From Pseudarthrobacter cellobiosi (GTDB taxonomy: Bacteria > Actinomycetota > Actinomycetes > Actinomycetales > Micrococcaceae), in the NCBI RefSeq assembly GCF_023913755.1, contig NZ_JAMXBJ010000037.1, positions 14,805 through 78,804 of the forward strand: DNA of 64,000 nucleotides, in the 5' to 3' direction. Of this stretch, positions 36,481 through 46,564 are shown in pieces; the stretch's first letter is position 1; every line of letters starts with the position of its first letter. The notes below the pieces were generated by a model. It did not search any database, was not told the origin of the DNA, and saw only the letters and a list, made by a program, of their open reading frames with translations. Made by a program: the position numbers and the translations under genes.

Positions 36481-37536
36481 TTACAGGAGTCCTGCCTTGG
36501 TCATCAGCTCGGTGACCTTCGTGGAGTTCAGCTTGGCCGGGTCCACTGTGGGCGCCTGAAGTTCCTTGATGGGAACCAGCTTGTCGTTGGCCGGTACCTC
36601 GGAAGCGATGGCGTATTCGAAGGAGGTGCCGTTCTTGAGGACTTCCTGGCCCTTCTTGCCGGTGATGAACTTCAGGAACGCCTGTGCATCAGCAGCGTTC
36701 TTAGACGACTTCAGCACGCCGCCGCCGGAGACGGATACAAACGCGCCCGGGTCCTGGTTCTTGAAGTAGTGCGGGGTGACGTTCTTGGAGTTCTCGCCGG
36801 TCTTGGCCTGGTCGCCGTAGTAGTAGTAGTGGTAGATCAGGGCGGCGTCGACTTCGCCGGCGTTGACTGCCTTCATGGCGGTGCTGTTGCCCTTGTAGGC
36901 CGTGAAGTTTTCCTTCATCCCCTTGAGCCATTCCTCGGCTGCGGCTTCGCCCTTGAGTTCGAGCAGCGCGGCGACGATGGCCTGGAAGTCAGCGCCGGAC
37001 GGTGAAGCGGCCCACTTGCCCTTCCACTCCGGGTTGGCCAGGTCCAGCATGGACTTGGGCAGCTTGTCTTCGCTGATCTTGTTCTTGTCGTATACCAGGA
37101 CGGTGGAGCGGGCGGCGATGCCCGTCCACTTGTTGGTGCTCGGGCGGAACTCAGCGGGAACCTGCTCGGCGGTGGCCTTGTCGACGTCGGCAAAGAGGCC
37201 GGCGTTTTCAACCTGAGCCATCGCGGGGGAGTTTTCGGTGAGGAAAACGTCAGCCGGGGACGCTGCACCTTCTTGGACGATCTGGTTGGACAGTTCGGTG
37301 TCCGAGCCCTGGCGCATGGTCACCTTGACGCCGGTCTCAGCCGTGAAAGCGTCGATCCATTCCTTCGTCAGGCTCTCGTGCTGGGCGTTGTAGACCGTGA
37401 TCTCGCCGGAAGCCTGGCCGTCTGCGGCGGAGGTGCCGGTGGCTGCCGGGGACGTGCTGCCGCCACAGGCGGTCAGTCCGAGGGCTGCGGTGGCGGCGAG
37501 TGCGATGCCGGCCAGAGCGCTGTTGCGGATCTTCAT
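36481..37536 (-). CDS. fbpA: Iron(III)-binding lipoprotein
   Basis: This 351-residue solute-binding protein has a lipoprotein signal ending LGLTAC and the FbpA pattern ITVYNAQHESLTKEWIDAFT, followed by a tyrosine cluster in ALIYHYYYYGDQ that matches the iron-ligating tyrosines of the family. It captures ferric iron, possibly with a synergistic anion, at the cell surface. First gene of the fbpABC operon, with an IdeR/DtxR-like box 83 bases upstream. Confidence 0.94.
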   Translation of the reverse strand: MKIRNSALAGIALAATAALGLTACGGSTSPAATGTSAADGQASGEITVYNAQHESLTKEWIDAFTAETGVKVTMRQGSDTELSNQIVQEGAASPADVFLTENSPAMAQVENAGLFADVDKATAEQVPAEFRPSTNKWTGIAARSTVLVYDKNKISEDKLPKSMLDLANPEWKGKWAASPSGADFQAIVAALLELKGEAAAEEWLKGMKENFTAYKGNSTAMKAVNAGEVDAALIYHYYYYGDQAKTGENSKNVTPHYFKNQDPGAFVSVSGGGVLKSSKNAADAQAFLKFITGKKGQEVLKNGTSFEYAIASEVPANDKLVPIKELQAPTVDPAKLNSTKVTELMTKAGLL

Positions 37537-37618
37537 TGAGTGCTACTTTCTGGGGAAAAGTCTGGCGGACCGTGGGTCCTGGCGAGCCCGGAGTTAGGGT
37601 TGGCTCACTCGTGAAACT

Positions 37619-37637
37619 GTAGGTTAGCCATACCTAA
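37619..37637 (-). promoter_or_regulatory. IdeR/DtxR-type iron box upstream of fbpA
   Basis: GTAGGTTAGCCATACCTAA matches 15 of 19 positions of the DtxR/IdeR consensus TTAGGTTAGGCTAACCTAA, including both TAGGTTAG and ACCTAA flanks. It lies 83 bases before the fbpA start. Repression of the importer under iron sufficiency is the expected effect. Confidence 0.8.
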
Positions 37638-37705
37638 GACACCAAGCAGCATTGCCCTTAAGTGAGCAGGATCACATGCATTACGGAACTGTTGCATGCC
37701 CTAAT

Positions 37706-38869
37706 TTATTCACGGCTTTTGTGGATGGCCGCTGCGGCCTCCAACGCCATCCAGGCCTGCAGCTGGGTGGAAAGTTCGACGGCGGCTCCTGGCGGGTGGG
37801 TTGTGTCCGCCGGTTGTGCCGCGTGGATGGAGAACAGGACGCACCCAGCCGTGGCTGATGCCGCTCCGCGGCCGGTCGGCCGGCGGCCCGCCCAGAAGGC
37901 TGCGGCAGTAGCTGTCACGAGTTCCTTCGCGGTGTTGCGGGCGGACTCCGGGAGCCGGGCATCGACGGCGGCGAGTGCCAGGTACCGGCAGAGAATCCCG
38001 GTGAAGAGTCCGCCGTCGCCCGTTCCATCGCAGCGGAGGGTGCGCTGCCCCGGTACGGTGAGCTGGTTGGCGACCGCGTTCACCAGTGCCGCGGCCCGGG
38101 CGAGGTTGGCGTCGCCGCCGAGCTCCAGCAAGGCTCCCAGTACGGGGCCTTGGTTGTAGGTGTAGATGGTGCTCTCCACCATAACGTCGCCGGCCGGACT
38201 GAGCCGCGCCCCGTCAACATAGAGGCCCCGGGCCTCATCAAACAGCACGGCATTGAGCCAGTTCACCAACCGCTGCGCCTTGGCTTGCTGGCCTGTCCGG
38301 GCGTAGTAGAGCGCCACGGGGGCGGTGGCCGGGGTGTTTTTGAAGTCGCGCTTTTTGCTCCAGAAGGTCCCGCCGCCCAGGTCGTCGGTGGAGGCAGAAT
38401 CGAACTGCAGTGTGAGGGTCTTGCGGACCCTGGCGCTGCGGCGGCGTCCGGGTTTACGCGTCTCCTCGGCCAGGCTTTGCAGGCGGTGCGACGCCAGCGC
38501 CAGCCATGCCATGTCGTCGTAGTAGTCGTTGACGAAGGTGAAGGCGTTGCGCAGCCGGATGCCCGTGACCAGCCTGGACGCAAGCTTGCCGGCGCTGGGG
38601 TGGTGTGGACCGTTGAACCTTGCCGCGGGGGTGGCTCCGTTGCCAAGTTCGCGGCGCCCGGCGTCCACCAGGCAGTCCAGGTAGTGCGCCTGCCACCAGT
38701 AGTGCCAGGGGTGGAGGAGGTTCTTCAGGTGTTTTGACGGCCATTGCACGGCGGCCAGGTGGGTTCCCGGCAGGAACAGCAGCCGCCGGCCGAAGAGCTC
38801 TGTGACGGAGCCGGCCGCCACGTTGGCCCGGTCTTGCCAGTCGGCGGGTTCGGCATCCGGCATGGTCAT
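37706..38869 (-). CDS. Glycoside hydrolase family 76 protein (alpha-1,6-mannanase-like)
   Basis: This 387-residue protein has the GH76 active-site pattern FVNDYYDDMAWLALA (adjacent aspartates, about residue 115-125) and the later IYTYNQGPVLGALLEL. GH76 enzymes cleave alpha-1,6-mannan, as in fungal walls or actinobacterial glycolipids. No signal peptide is visible, so it would act inside the cell or leave by an unknown route. It stands alone, convergent to nothing, between the iron importer and the SDR gene. Confidence 0.88.
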   Translation of the reverse strand: MTMPDAEPADWQDRANVAAGSVTELFGRRLLFLPGTHLAAVQWPSKHLKNLLHPWHYWWQAHYLDCLVDAGRRELGNGATPAARFNGPHHPSAGKLASRLVTGIRLRNAFTFVNDYYDDMAWLALASHRLQSLAEETRKPGRRRSARVRKTLTLQFDSASTDDLGGGTFWSKKRDFKNTPATAPVALYYARTGQQAKAQRLVNWLNAVLFDEARGLYVDGARLSPAGDVMVESTIYTYNQGPVLGALLELGGDANLARAAALVNAVANQLTVPGQRTLRCDGTGDGGLFTGILCRYLALAAVDARLPESARNTAKELVTATAAAFWAGRRPTGRGAASATAGCVLFSIHAAQPADTTHPPGAAVELSTQLQAWMALEAAAAIHKSRE

Positions 38870-38905
38870 CCGTTCAGCCTAGTGGGTGCGGCTCGCAGGA
38901 TTTTC

Positions 38906-38929
38906 AGTTAACATGCACTAACTAATGTT
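38906..38929. promoter_or_regulatory. Inverted repeats upstream of the SDR/acyl-CoA dehydrogenase pair
   Basis: AGTTA (38906-38910) pairs with TAACT (38919-38923), and AACAT (38910-38914) pairs with ATGTT (38925-38929). The AT-rich cluster stands out in high-GC DNA, 43 bases before the SDR start, and has the shape of a TetR-type operator. No regulator gene is adjacent. Confidence 0.4.
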
Positions 38930-38971
38930 CCGCGCTGGTCTCCGGTGTTGGGACCGCATCAAGGAGGATGT

Positions 38972-39781
38972 ATGGACGTCTTGGGTACTGTCGCGCTGAT
39001 TACGGGTGGGGCGTCCGGGCTGGGGGCTGCCACAGCGAAGCGCCTGTTCGACGCCGGCGCCTCGGTGGTGCTGATCGACCTGCCGTCCTCTGCCGGTGCG
39101 GCCTACGCCGCCGAGCTCAACACCGCAGCGCTGAACGCCGCCGGCGGTTCAGGGGCACAAGCGGCCTTTGTCCCCGCGGACGTCACCAACGAAGCTGAGG
39201 TGCAGGCCGCAGTCAACACCGCTGTGGCGCTGGGGCCGCTCCGCATTGTTGTGAACTGCGCCGGCGTCGCCACCCCGGGCAAGGTCCTGGGCCGGGACGG
39301 AGTCCTTCCGCTGGACACGTTCAACCGCGTCATCCAGGTCAACCTCATCGGGACGTTCAACGTGCTGCGACTGGCAGCAGCGGCCATGGTTGCCACCGAA
39401 CCGGTCAGCACTGAGTTGGGCGGCCCCGAGCGCGGCGTCATCATCAATACCGCCTCCGTGGCTGCCTTCGACGGGCAGATCGGCCAGCCGGCCTACGCCG
39501 CTTCCAAGGGCGCCGTCGCCGCGATGACGCTGCCGCTGGCCCGGGAACTGGCCCGATCGCTGGTGCGCGTGGTGACCATCGCCCCGGGCATCTTCGAAAC
39601 ACCCATGATGGCAACCCTCCCGCAGGACGCGCAGGATTCGCTGGGCCAGCAGGTCCCGCACCCGTCCCGCCTGGGCAAGCCGGCCGAATATGCCAGTCTG
39701 GTGGCCCACATTGTGCAGAACGCGATGATCAACGGCGAAACCATCCGGCTCGACGGCGCCATCCGAATGGGCCCGAAATGA
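38972..39781 (+). CDS. Short-chain dehydrogenase, 3-hydroxyacyl-CoA dehydrogenase (HSD10) type
   Basis: This 269-residue SDR has the cofactor motif [29 protein letters not shown], the catalytic Ser in [11 protein letters not shown] and YxxxK in [11 protein letters not shown]. The sequence [17 protein letters not shown] resembles type II 3-hydroxyacyl-CoA dehydrogenases. AAGGAGG lies just upstream of the ATG. It overlaps the acyl-CoA dehydrogenase gene by ATGA, so the pair probably oxidises a short or branched acyl-CoA. Confidence 0.9.
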   Translation: MDVLGTVALITGGASGLGAATAKRLFDAGASVVLIDLPSSAGAAYAAELNTAALNAAGGSGAQAAFVPADVTNEAEVQAAVNTAVALGPLRIVVNCAGVATPGKVLGRDGVLPLDTFNRVIQVNLIGTFNVLRLAAAAMVATEPVSTELGGPERGVIINTASVAAFDGQIGQPAYAASKGAVAAMTLPLARELARSLVRVVTIAPGIFETPMMATLPQDAQDSLGQQVPHPSRLGKPAEYASLVAHIVQNAMINGETIRLDGAIRMGPK

Positions 39782-41028
39782 GCCAGCCGGGCACCTCCGA
39801 GCCGGGCACCTCCGAACCGGCGATCGACGAACTGCCCACCGCCGATTTTTTCGCGTTTGAGTCCCTCCTCAACTCGAAGGAGCGGGCCAAGCTGGCCGAA
39901 CTGCGAGAGTTCCTGGCGACGGAGATCGCCCCCTACGCGTCGGACTGGTGGAACAAGGCGGAGTTCCCGGCGCACATCCTGCCCAAGCTCGCCGCGCTGG
40001 AGCTGAGCACGCCGGCGCAGCGCGGCTACAGCAACCTTTTCGCCGGCCTGGTCATCGCCGAGATGACGCGCGTGGACACCTCGATCGCCACATTTTTCCT
40101 GGTACACCACGATCTGTTTGTGGAGTCGCTCTACGGTTTCGGTTCGGCCGGCCAGAAAGAGCGGCTGCTCGCGGACGCCTCAAGCCTGCGCATCACGGGC
40201 GCCTTCGCCCTCACCGAACCCGGCCACGGTTCCGACGTTGCCGGCGGGATGGAAACGAGTGCCCGGCGCATCTCCAGTGCCACGGGAGAGCCCGACGACG
40301 ACGGCGACGCGTGGGTGCTCAACGGCGCCAAGCGCTGGATCGGGAATGGGACGTTCTGCGACTACATGCTCGTGTGGGCCAGGGACGAGGCCGTGGCTGC
40401 CAACGGGCATGGCGCGGTCCGAGGGTTCATCGTTGATGCTTCCTTGCCGGGTGTGAGCCGGAGCCGGATCGAGAACAAGATTGCGCTCCGGACCGTGCAG
40501 AACGCGGACATTGTGCTTAAGGATGTCCAGGTCGCCGAGGCCGACCGGTTCGCCGGCATCAGCAGTTTCGAGGACACCAACCAGCTCCTGCGCGGCTCGC
40601 GGATCATGGTGGCGTGGCAGGCGGTGGGGCAGCAGCTGGCGGCGTTCGACGTCGCCCGGCAGTACGCCGTCGAACGCCACCAGTTCGGCCGGCCGCTGGC
40701 GAAATTCCAGCTCATCCAGCAGCAGCTGGTCACCATGCTGGGCAACGCCGTAGCGAGCATGGCGATGATGGTGCGTATTGCCCAGCTGCAGGATGACGGC
40801 GTGGCGGATATGCCGCAGGTGGCCCTCGCCAAGTCCTACACCAGCGCCCGGATGCGCGAGACAGTGGCGCTGGGCCGGTCCATCCTGGGCGGCAACGGCA
40901 TCGTGACCGACTACCGGATGGCCAAAATCTTCGCCGACGCCGAGGCCATCTACACCTACGAGGGCTCGTTCGAAATCAACACGCTCATTGTGGGCCGGGC
41001 GGTCACCGGCGTCTCAGCGATCGTCTGA
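39778..41028 (+). CDS. Acyl-CoA dehydrogenase (glutaryl-CoA dehydrogenase-like)
   Basis: This 416-residue FAD enzyme has [19 protein letters not shown] and KRWIGNG (FAD and substrate binding), and a C-terminal [18 protein letters not shown], where Glu acts as catalytic base and the GRAVTG ending resembles glutaryl-CoA dehydrogenase. The N-terminus carries a small duplication ([11 protein letters not shown]). It follows the SDR with a four-base overlap. Acts on a CoA thioester in the cytoplasm; the exact substrate is unknown. Confidence 0.9.
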   Translation: MSQPGTSEPGTSEPAIDELPTADFFAFESLLNSKERAKLAELREFLATEIAPYASDWWNKAEFPAHILPKLAALELSTPAQRGYSNLFAGLVIAEMTRVDTSIATFFLVHHDLFVESLYGFGSAGQKERLLADASSLRITGAFALTEPGHGSDVAGGMETSARRISSATGEPDDDGDAWVLNGAKRWIGNGTFCDYMLVWARDEAVAANGHGAVRGFIVDASLPGVSRSRIENKIALRTVQNADIVLKDVQVAEADRFAGISSFEDTNQLLRGSRIMVAWQAVGQQLAAFDVARQYAVERHQFGRPLAKFQLIQQQLVTMLGNAVASMAMMVRIAQLQDDGVADMPQVALAKSYTSARMRETVALGRSILGGNGIVTDYRMAKIFADAEAIYTYEGSFEINTLIVGRAVTGVSAIV

Positions 41029-41040
41029 CCCACCATCTGG

Positions 41041-41093
41041 CGCGAAAGGACACTTGAGGCCCCGTTCCGCTGGGGCTTAAGTGTCCTTTCGCG
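41041..41093. repeat. Palindromic element D
   Basis: CGCGAAAGGACACTT at 41041-41055 pairs perfectly with AAGTGTCCTTTCGCG at 41079-41093, and GCCCC (41059-41063) with GGGGC (41072-41076), giving a long hairpin between convergent genes. A bidirectional terminator role is plausible; no other copy was seen in the window. Confidence 0.82.
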
Positions 41094-41094
41094 C

Positions 41095-41931
41095 TCAATC
41101 AGCGAGGAGAGGTTGCTTTTCGCCGGCTTCGATCTTCGCGTCGAGGCTGTTGTTCTTCACGGGCATGGGGCAGGTACCGAACGGGGTGAAGGCGCTGGGG
41201 TAATTGATGGCGCGGTTGAAGTCCAGGACCACCGTGGCCTTCCCGGCCGCGTCAATGCGTGGCCGAGTCGTGGAGACCTTCCGCCACTCATCAGTTGATT
41301 CGCCGTTGGTCCCGTCATGGAACGTGATGGTCAGCGCGCCCAGTTTTTCCTCCTCGGCGTGCAGCCGGTACTGATGGTCGTTCCCCGGCAGCCGAAAAAC
41401 CACCTCGCCCACCGAATAATGCACGCCGTCCACCAGCGGATTGGCCGTTCCGATCGGGACGGCCACCGGTTCGGGGTATGCCTCGAAGGCGGCCTCAACC
41501 ACCAGGTCCGGGTTGTAGTCGAACGTGGGAACGCCGTCGAACTCCGTCAGCACCGGCGAGCCGGAATCGCGGGTCCGGATGGCGTACCGGTCCGCGCGCA
41601 TGGCGAGTTCCACCACTACCTGCTGCCCGTCCGCGCCGCCGAACTGCACCCACATCAGGGATTCCTCGTTGGCGAGGGCGGCCGTAATGGTCCCGTCCAC
41701 GGGCTCGCCGGTTTCCACCAGCGTCAGGCCGTCCTGCGCCGCAGCGGTGAGTGTCGCCGTCGTGCCGTCCGTGGACCAGAGGCCGGGGGCGAGTTCGACG
41801 CCGGCGGGCCGGGATTCCAGCCACTGGAAGGAGGTGAGCGTCAGCCAGCCGTGGCGGGTGGCGAGGGCCTTGTTCCGGTTCGTGCGGAAACGCTGCCAGC
41901 GTTCCCGCTGCGCGGTTGCGGTGGTGTCCAT
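41095..41931 (-). CDS. DUF1684-family protein
   Basis: This 278-residue protein shows the DUF1684 hallmarks HGWLTLTSFQWL near the start, VVLDFNRAINYPSAFTPFGT and CPMPVKNNSLDAKIEAGEKQ at the end. The family is widespread and soluble, with no established reaction. The start at MDTTATA is supported by GGAGGAACC. It stops next to palindrome D. Confidence 0.9.
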   Translation of the reverse strand: MDTTATAQRERWQRFRTNRNKALATRHGWLTLTSFQWLESRPAGVELAPGLWSTDGTTATLTAAAQDGLTLVETGEPVDGTITAALANEESLMWVQFGGADGQQVVVELAMRADRYAIRTRDSGSPVLTEFDGVPTFDYNPDLVVEAAFEAYPEPVAVPIGTANPLVDGVHYSVGEVVFRLPGNDHQYRLHAEEEKLGALTITFHDGTNGESTDEWRKVSTTRPRIDAAGKATVVLDFNRAINYPSAFTPFGTCPMPVKNNSLDAKIEAGEKQPLLAD

Positions 41932-42143
41932 GGTTCCTCCCAAAGGGTTCTGATTCCCCGGCTACAACTTCAAGGCCTACAACCCGGCGCAGACGCTGTC
42001 CATTCCATCACGGACCGCCGCGGAGCACCACGGACCTAGCGCCGCGTTGCTGCCGCAGACCTTGTCTTGCAGGCGGCGGAGAGTAACGTCGAAGGCGACG
42101 GAACCTCGTTTCCGGACTCCCAACGGCTGACCTCGGAGGAACC

Positions 42144-42824
42144 ATGAAAATCGCGGTCCTGGGCGCGGGTTTCGCGGGCCGGACCCTCGTGGGCGCGCTG
42201 TCCGCGCTGGGGCACGACGTGGTGGTGGGCACCCGCGACCCGGGGGAGACTCTCGCCCGCAGCGCGCCCGACGCCATGGGCGCGCCGCCCTTCAGCGAAT
42301 GGCACGCAGCGAACCAGCACATAGCCCTGGAAACGTTCGCGGAGGCCGCAGCCGCGGCGGAACTGATAGTCAATGCAACGAACGGAGCGGGCGCACTCAG
42401 TGCCCTCAGCGCCGCGCGTTCGGCCAACCTGTCGGGGAAAGTGGTGGTGGACGTTTCCAACCCGCTCGACTTCTCCCAGGGCATGCCGCCGGTGCTGAGC
42501 CCGGTCAACACGGACAGCAACGCCGAACGGATCCAGCACGCGTTTCCGGAGGCGCGGGTGGTCAAAACCCTGAACACCATGAACGCAGGGCTGATGGTTG
42601 ACCCAGGACGGCTGGGCGGCGGGGACCACTCGGTGTTTGTCTCCGGCGACGACGCCGGTGCCAAGAACTCCGTGACGGCGCTCCTCCAGGAGCTGGGCCA
42701 CCGCGATATTATTGACCTCGGAGACATCACCACCGCTCGCGGAGCGGAGATGATGCTCCCGGTGTGGCTGCGCCTGTGGTCGGCGTTGGGGACTCCGGAT
42801 TTCAATTTCAAGATCGTCCGCTGA
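42144..42824 (+). CDS. NADP/F420-dependent oxidoreductase-like (NAD-binding 'F420_oxidored' fold)
   Basis: This 226-residue protein begins MKIAVLGAGFAGRTLVGALS, a dinucleotide-binding motif, followed by VVVGTRDPG and VVVDVSNPLDFSQGMPPVLS, as in NADPH:F420 reductase-like proteins. Most members of this branch are NADP-dependent enzymes with unknown substrates. GGAGGAACC precedes the ATG. It is upstream of PEP carboxylase, separated by about 150 bases. Confidence 0.85.
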   Translation: MKIAVLGAGFAGRTLVGALSALGHDVVVGTRDPGETLARSAPDAMGAPPFSEWHAANQHIALETFAEAAAAAELIVNATNGAGALSALSAARSANLSGKVVVDVSNPLDFSQGMPPVLSPVNTDSNAERIQHAFPEARVVKTLNTMNAGLMVDPGRLGGGDHSVFVSGDDAGAKNSVTALLQELGHRDIIDLGDITTARGAEMMLPVWLRLWSALGTPDFNFKIVR

Positions 42825-42976
42825 CGTCCGGCGCGGCAGGGGCGGAGACCGGCGCAATATCTGAGACGGATTCCGCCTTCGCCATCCCGTGCAGGTAGCA
42901 TCGATAGCTAGTAACGTGGCTCACAGTATCCAGCGCAGTGTACGAGCCAAGTCCGAACCCTCGAAAGACAGTTTCC

Positions 42977-45799
42977 ATGGCTAACACTGCAATGAACTCC
43001 GCAACCGACCTCGCCTCTGAACTGAGGGCCGACGTCCGGCGCGTCTCCACGCTGCTGGGTGAATCCCTGGTCCGCCAGCACGGCCCCGAACTCCTTGCTC
43101 TGGTGGAGCAGGTCCGCCTCCTCACCAAGGAGTCCAAGGAAGCCGCCCGCGGCGGTGCCGATGCCACCGGACCATGGAGCGCGCACGACGTCGTCGAACA
43201 GGTCCGCGAACTGCTCGGCTCCCTGCCGATCGAGCAGGCCACCGACCTGGTGCGAGCGTTCGCGTTCTACTTCCACCTTGCCAACGCGGCCGAGCAGGTC
43301 CATCGGGTCCGCGGCCTGCGGACCCGGCAGGAGAAGGACGGGTGGCTGGCCAAGGCTGTCACCGAAATCGCCGCCAAGGCGGGGCCCGAAGTCCTGCAGG
43401 AAGTGGTCAACGGGCTGGACGTCCGCCCCATCTTCACCGCCCACCCCACCGAGGCTTCGCGCCGTTCCGTGCTGGACAAGATCCGCAAGCTCTCTGATGT
43501 CCTGGCCGAGCCCACGAAGGAAGGCACCACCGCGCGCCGCCGGCAGGACCGCCAGCTTTCGGAGGTCATCGACCAGATGTGGCAGACCGATGAACTGCGC
43601 CAGGTACGCCCCACCCCGGTGGACGAGGCCCGCAACGCGATCTACTACCTTGGCGGCATCCTGACCGACGCCATGCCCGAGATGCTCTCGGATTTCTCGG
43701 AACTGCTCGGTGAGCACGGGGTCAGCCTTTCGTCCCAGGACGCACCCATCCGGTTTGGGTCCTGGATCGGCGGCGACCGGGACGGCAATCCCAACGTCAC
43801 GGCGGCGGTCACCCGGGAAATCCTGCAGATCCAGAACCAGCACGCCGTCCGCATCAGCATCGCGATGATGGACGAGCTGATCTCCATCCTGTCCAACTCC
43901 ACCGCCTTGTCCGGTGCGGACCAGACCCTGCTGGACTCCATCGACGCGGACCTGAAGAAGCTGCCGGGCCTGGACCGGCGCGTCCTGGAGCTCAACGCCC
44001 AGGAGCCCTACCGCCTCAAGCTCACCTGCATCAAAGCCAAGCTCATCAACACGGGCAAGCGGGTGGCCGCGGACTCCACGCACGAGCACGGCCGTGACTA
44101 CAGCTCCACCGAGGAACTCCTCAACGACCTCGAACTGCTGGAGCTGTCCCTCCGCAACCACTCGGCGTCGCTTGCTGCCGACGGCGCGTTGGCCCGTGTC
44201 CGCCGTGCCGTCGCGTCCTTCGGCCTGCACCTGGCCACATTGGACATCCGCGAACACGCCGACCACCACCATGACGCCGTTGGCCAGCTGATGGACCGGC
44301 TGGGCGGGCCCGGCATCCGCTATGCCGAACTGAGCCGTGAGGAACGCTTCGAGGTGCTCGGCTCGGAGCTCGCCTCACGCCGGCCGCTCTCCGGCCACCC
44401 GATCAAGCTCGACGGCGTCGCTGACGGCACGTACGACGTCTTCCGCGAGATCCGCCGCGCCCTGCGCACGTACGGTCCGGACGTCATCGAGACCTACATC
44501 ATTTCCATGACCCGCGGCGCGGACGACGTCCTGGCCGCGGCCGTACTGGCCCGCGAGGCAGGCCTGATCAACCTGTTCGGTGAATCTCCCTACGCCAAGA
44601 TCGGGTTCGCGCCCCTGCTGGAGACCGTTGAGGAACTGCGTGCCTCGGCGGAGATCGTGGACCAGCTGCTGTCCGTTCCGTCCTACCGCGACCTGGTCCG
44701 GCTGCGCGGCGACGTCCAGGAAATCATGCTGGGCTACTCGGACTCCAACAAGGAATCCGGCGTGATGACCAGCCAGTGGGAGATCCACAAGACCCAGCGC
44801 AACCTGCGCGACGTGGCGGCCAAGCATGGCGTCCGAGTCCGGTTGTTCCACGGCCGCGGCGGTTCCGTGGGCCGTGGCGGCGGACCCACTTACGACGCCA
44901 TCATGGCCCAGCCCAACGGCGTGCTGGAAGGCGAGATCAAGTTCACTGAGCAGGGCGAGGTCATCTCGGACAAATACTCGCTGCCGGAGCTGGCCCGGGA
45001 AAACCTGGAGCTGTCCCTCGCGGCAGTGCTTCAGGGCTCGGCCCTGCACCGGGATCCGCGCACGTCGGACGACCAGCGCGAACGGTACGGGCACGTTATG
45101 GAAATCATCTCCGACGGCGCCTTCGACCGGTACCGGAACCTGATCGACCATCCTGACCTGCCCGCGTACTTCCTGGCCTCCACTCCGGTGGAGCAGCTGG
45201 GCTCGCTGAACATCGGCTCCCGCCCGTCCAAACGCCCGGATTCCGGGGCAGGGCTTGGCGGCCTGCGTGCCATCCCCTGGGTGTTCGGCTGGACCCAGTC
45301 CCGGCAGATCGTCCCGGGCTGGTTCGGTGTGGGCTCGGGCCTGAAGGCTGCCCGCGAGGCCGGAAACTCCGCCCAGCTGGTGGAGATGATGCAAAACTGG
45401 CACTTCTTCCGGTCCGTTGTCTCCAATGTGGAGATGACGCTGGCCAAGACGGACATGGACATCGCCGGGTACTACGTGGCCACCCTGGTTCCCGAGGACC
45501 TGCACCACATTTTCCGGGCCATCCGCGAAGAGTACGAACTCACGGTCACCGAGATCCAGAACCTGACCGGCGAGAACGTGCTCCTGGACGCCCAGCCGAC
45601 GCTCAAGCGTTCGCTGGAGATCCGGGACCAGTACCTGGACCCCATCAGCTACCTGCAGGTGGAGCTGCTTCGCCGCATCCGGGCCACCCAGGGCGCCGAA
45701 GGCGAGAGCATCAGCGGTGCCGAGATCGACGAACGGCTCCAGCGGGCCATGCTGATCACTGTCAACGGCGTAGCGGCAGGCCTGCGCAACACGGGCTAG
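42977..45799 (+). CDS. ppc: Phosphoenolpyruvate carboxylase
   Basis: This 940-residue enzyme fixes bicarbonate onto PEP to give oxaloacetate, replenishing the TCA cycle. Catalytic motifs are intact: His in [27 protein letters not shown], the mobile loop [15 protein letters not shown] and the C-terminal [14 protein letters not shown]. Start at MANTAMNS is favoured over an in-frame ATG at 42938. Together with the glyoxylate shunt genes in this window it provides anaplerosis, but the loci are not linked operons. Confidence 0.96.
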   Translation: MANTAMNSATDLASELRADVRRVSTLLGESLVRQHGPELLALVEQVRLLTKESKEAARGGADATGPWSAHDVVEQVRELLGSLPIEQATDLVRAFAFYFHLANAAEQVHRVRGLRTRQEKDGWLAKAVTEIAAKAGPEVLQEVVNGLDVRPIFTAHPTEASRRSVLDKIRKLSDVLAEPTKEGTTARRRQDRQLSEVIDQMWQTDELRQVRPTPVDEARNAIYYLGGILTDAMPEMLSDFSELLGEHGVSLSSQDAPIRFGSWIGGDRDGNPNVTAAVTREILQIQNQHAVRISIAMMDELISILSNSTALSGADQTLLDSIDADLKKLPGLDRRVLELNAQEPYRLKLTCIKAKLINTGKRVAADSTHEHGRDYSSTEELLNDLELLELSLRNHSASLAADGALARVRRAVASFGLHLATLDIREHADHHHDAVGQLMDRLGGPGIRYAELSREERFEVLGSELASRRPLSGHPIKLDGVADGTYDVFREIRRALRTYGPDVIETYIISMTRGADDVLAAAVLAREAGLINLFGESPYAKIGFAPLLETVEELRASAEIVDQLLSVPSYRDLVRLRGDVQEIMLGYSDSNKESGVMTSQWEIHKTQRNLRDVAAKHGVRVRLFHGRGGSVGRGGGPTYDAIMAQPNGVLEGEIKFTEQGEVISDKYSLPELARENLELSLAAVLQGSALHRDPRTSDDQRERYGHVMEIISDGAFDRYRNLIDHPDLPAYFLASTPVEQLGSLNIGSRPSKRPDSGAGLGGLRAIPWVFGWTQSRQIVPGWFGVGSGLKAAREAGNSAQLVEMMQNWHFFRSVVSNVEMTLAKTDMDIAGYYVATLVPEDLHHIFRAIREEYELTVTEIQNLTGENVLLDAQPTLKRSLEIRDQYLDPISYLQVELLRRIRATQGAEGESISGAEIDERLQRAMLITVNGVAAGLRNTG

Positions 45800-45850
45800 G
45801 ACCCATGTTGCACAGCCAGCGGCCCGCTGACCTCTCGGAACGGATCGCTC

Positions 45851-46357
45851 TTACGGTTCGGGGCAGTGAACATTCGGGTTGTAGGTTGCCAGGACGCCGT
45901 CCGGATTACCTTGCCACAGGTATGCATGGAGGTCGTAGTGGATCGGCATGCCGGGAGCGTGCCCGAGCATGGGTCCGTCGAATGCCTTGCCGAACATGCT
46001 CGGCCGGTCTGTGTCGGTCGCCAGGTCCTGGTCGGCGTCGACCTTAAACCACTCCGCTGCGACCAGTCTGAGCTGGCCCGTTTTGTTCGCTGCATACGTC
46101 AGTGCGTCCGGGACCAATGGATCCATCTGACCGAACTGGCTGAAGTTGACGTAGTGAAAGCCCATTCCTGGAACGCACTCACCCACGGGCTGGTAGCCCG
46201 CGGCAATGGCCGCACTAACGTCGTGATATTGGGCTGTGGCCTGTCGCACTTCGGCCAGGTCACTCCGGCTGTCGGCGGAAGCGACGCCGATCCCTAACAT
46301 TGATGCCAACATGCCTGCCGATACCGCCGCAATCACTCGCATTGTGGTCCGTCTCAT
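45851..46357 (-). CDS. Secreted protein of unknown function
   Basis: This 168-residue protein has a signal peptide (MRVIAAVSAGMLASMLGIGV then ASADS) and a mature domain with a conserved-looking pattern: AQYHDVSAAIAAGYQPVGEC, PGMGFHYVNFSQFGQ and HYDLHAYLWQGNPDG ending CPEP. His, Tyr and Cys residues at these places could bind a metal, but no function is known to me. It would be exported by Sec. It is divergent from the small 101-residue gene, with a shared 200-base region. Confidence 0.8.
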   Translation of the reverse strand: MRRTTMRVIAAVSAGMLASMLGIGVASADSRSDLAEVRQATAQYHDVSAAIAAGYQPVGECVPGMGFHYVNFSQFGQMDPLVPDALTYAANKTGQLRLVAAEWFKVDADQDLATDTDRPSMFGKAFDGPMLGHAPGMPIHYDLHAYLWQGNPDGVLATYNPNVHCPEP

Positions 46358-46564
46358 GTTCAGTCTTCTTTCTTGATGATTGTCAGGTGTGACGATGAGA
46401 CCGAGGCCACATACTAGTCCTGTCCCGCTCGGAAAACCATGGGGTGGGGGTGCGATTCCTGACGGACCTCGGCAGCTGCTTGAGGTTCTTTGCCTGCCGC
46501 TGGCGCTGTCCCGCTGTCCCACCACAGGGAAGGGACCAGGAACACCCCGTATTAGGGTTGACGC

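Noticed and set aside
42908..44272. 454-codon minus-strand frame over ppc
   Set aside because: PEP carboxylase motifs are intact in the other strand; the antisense frame lacks a recognisable domain.
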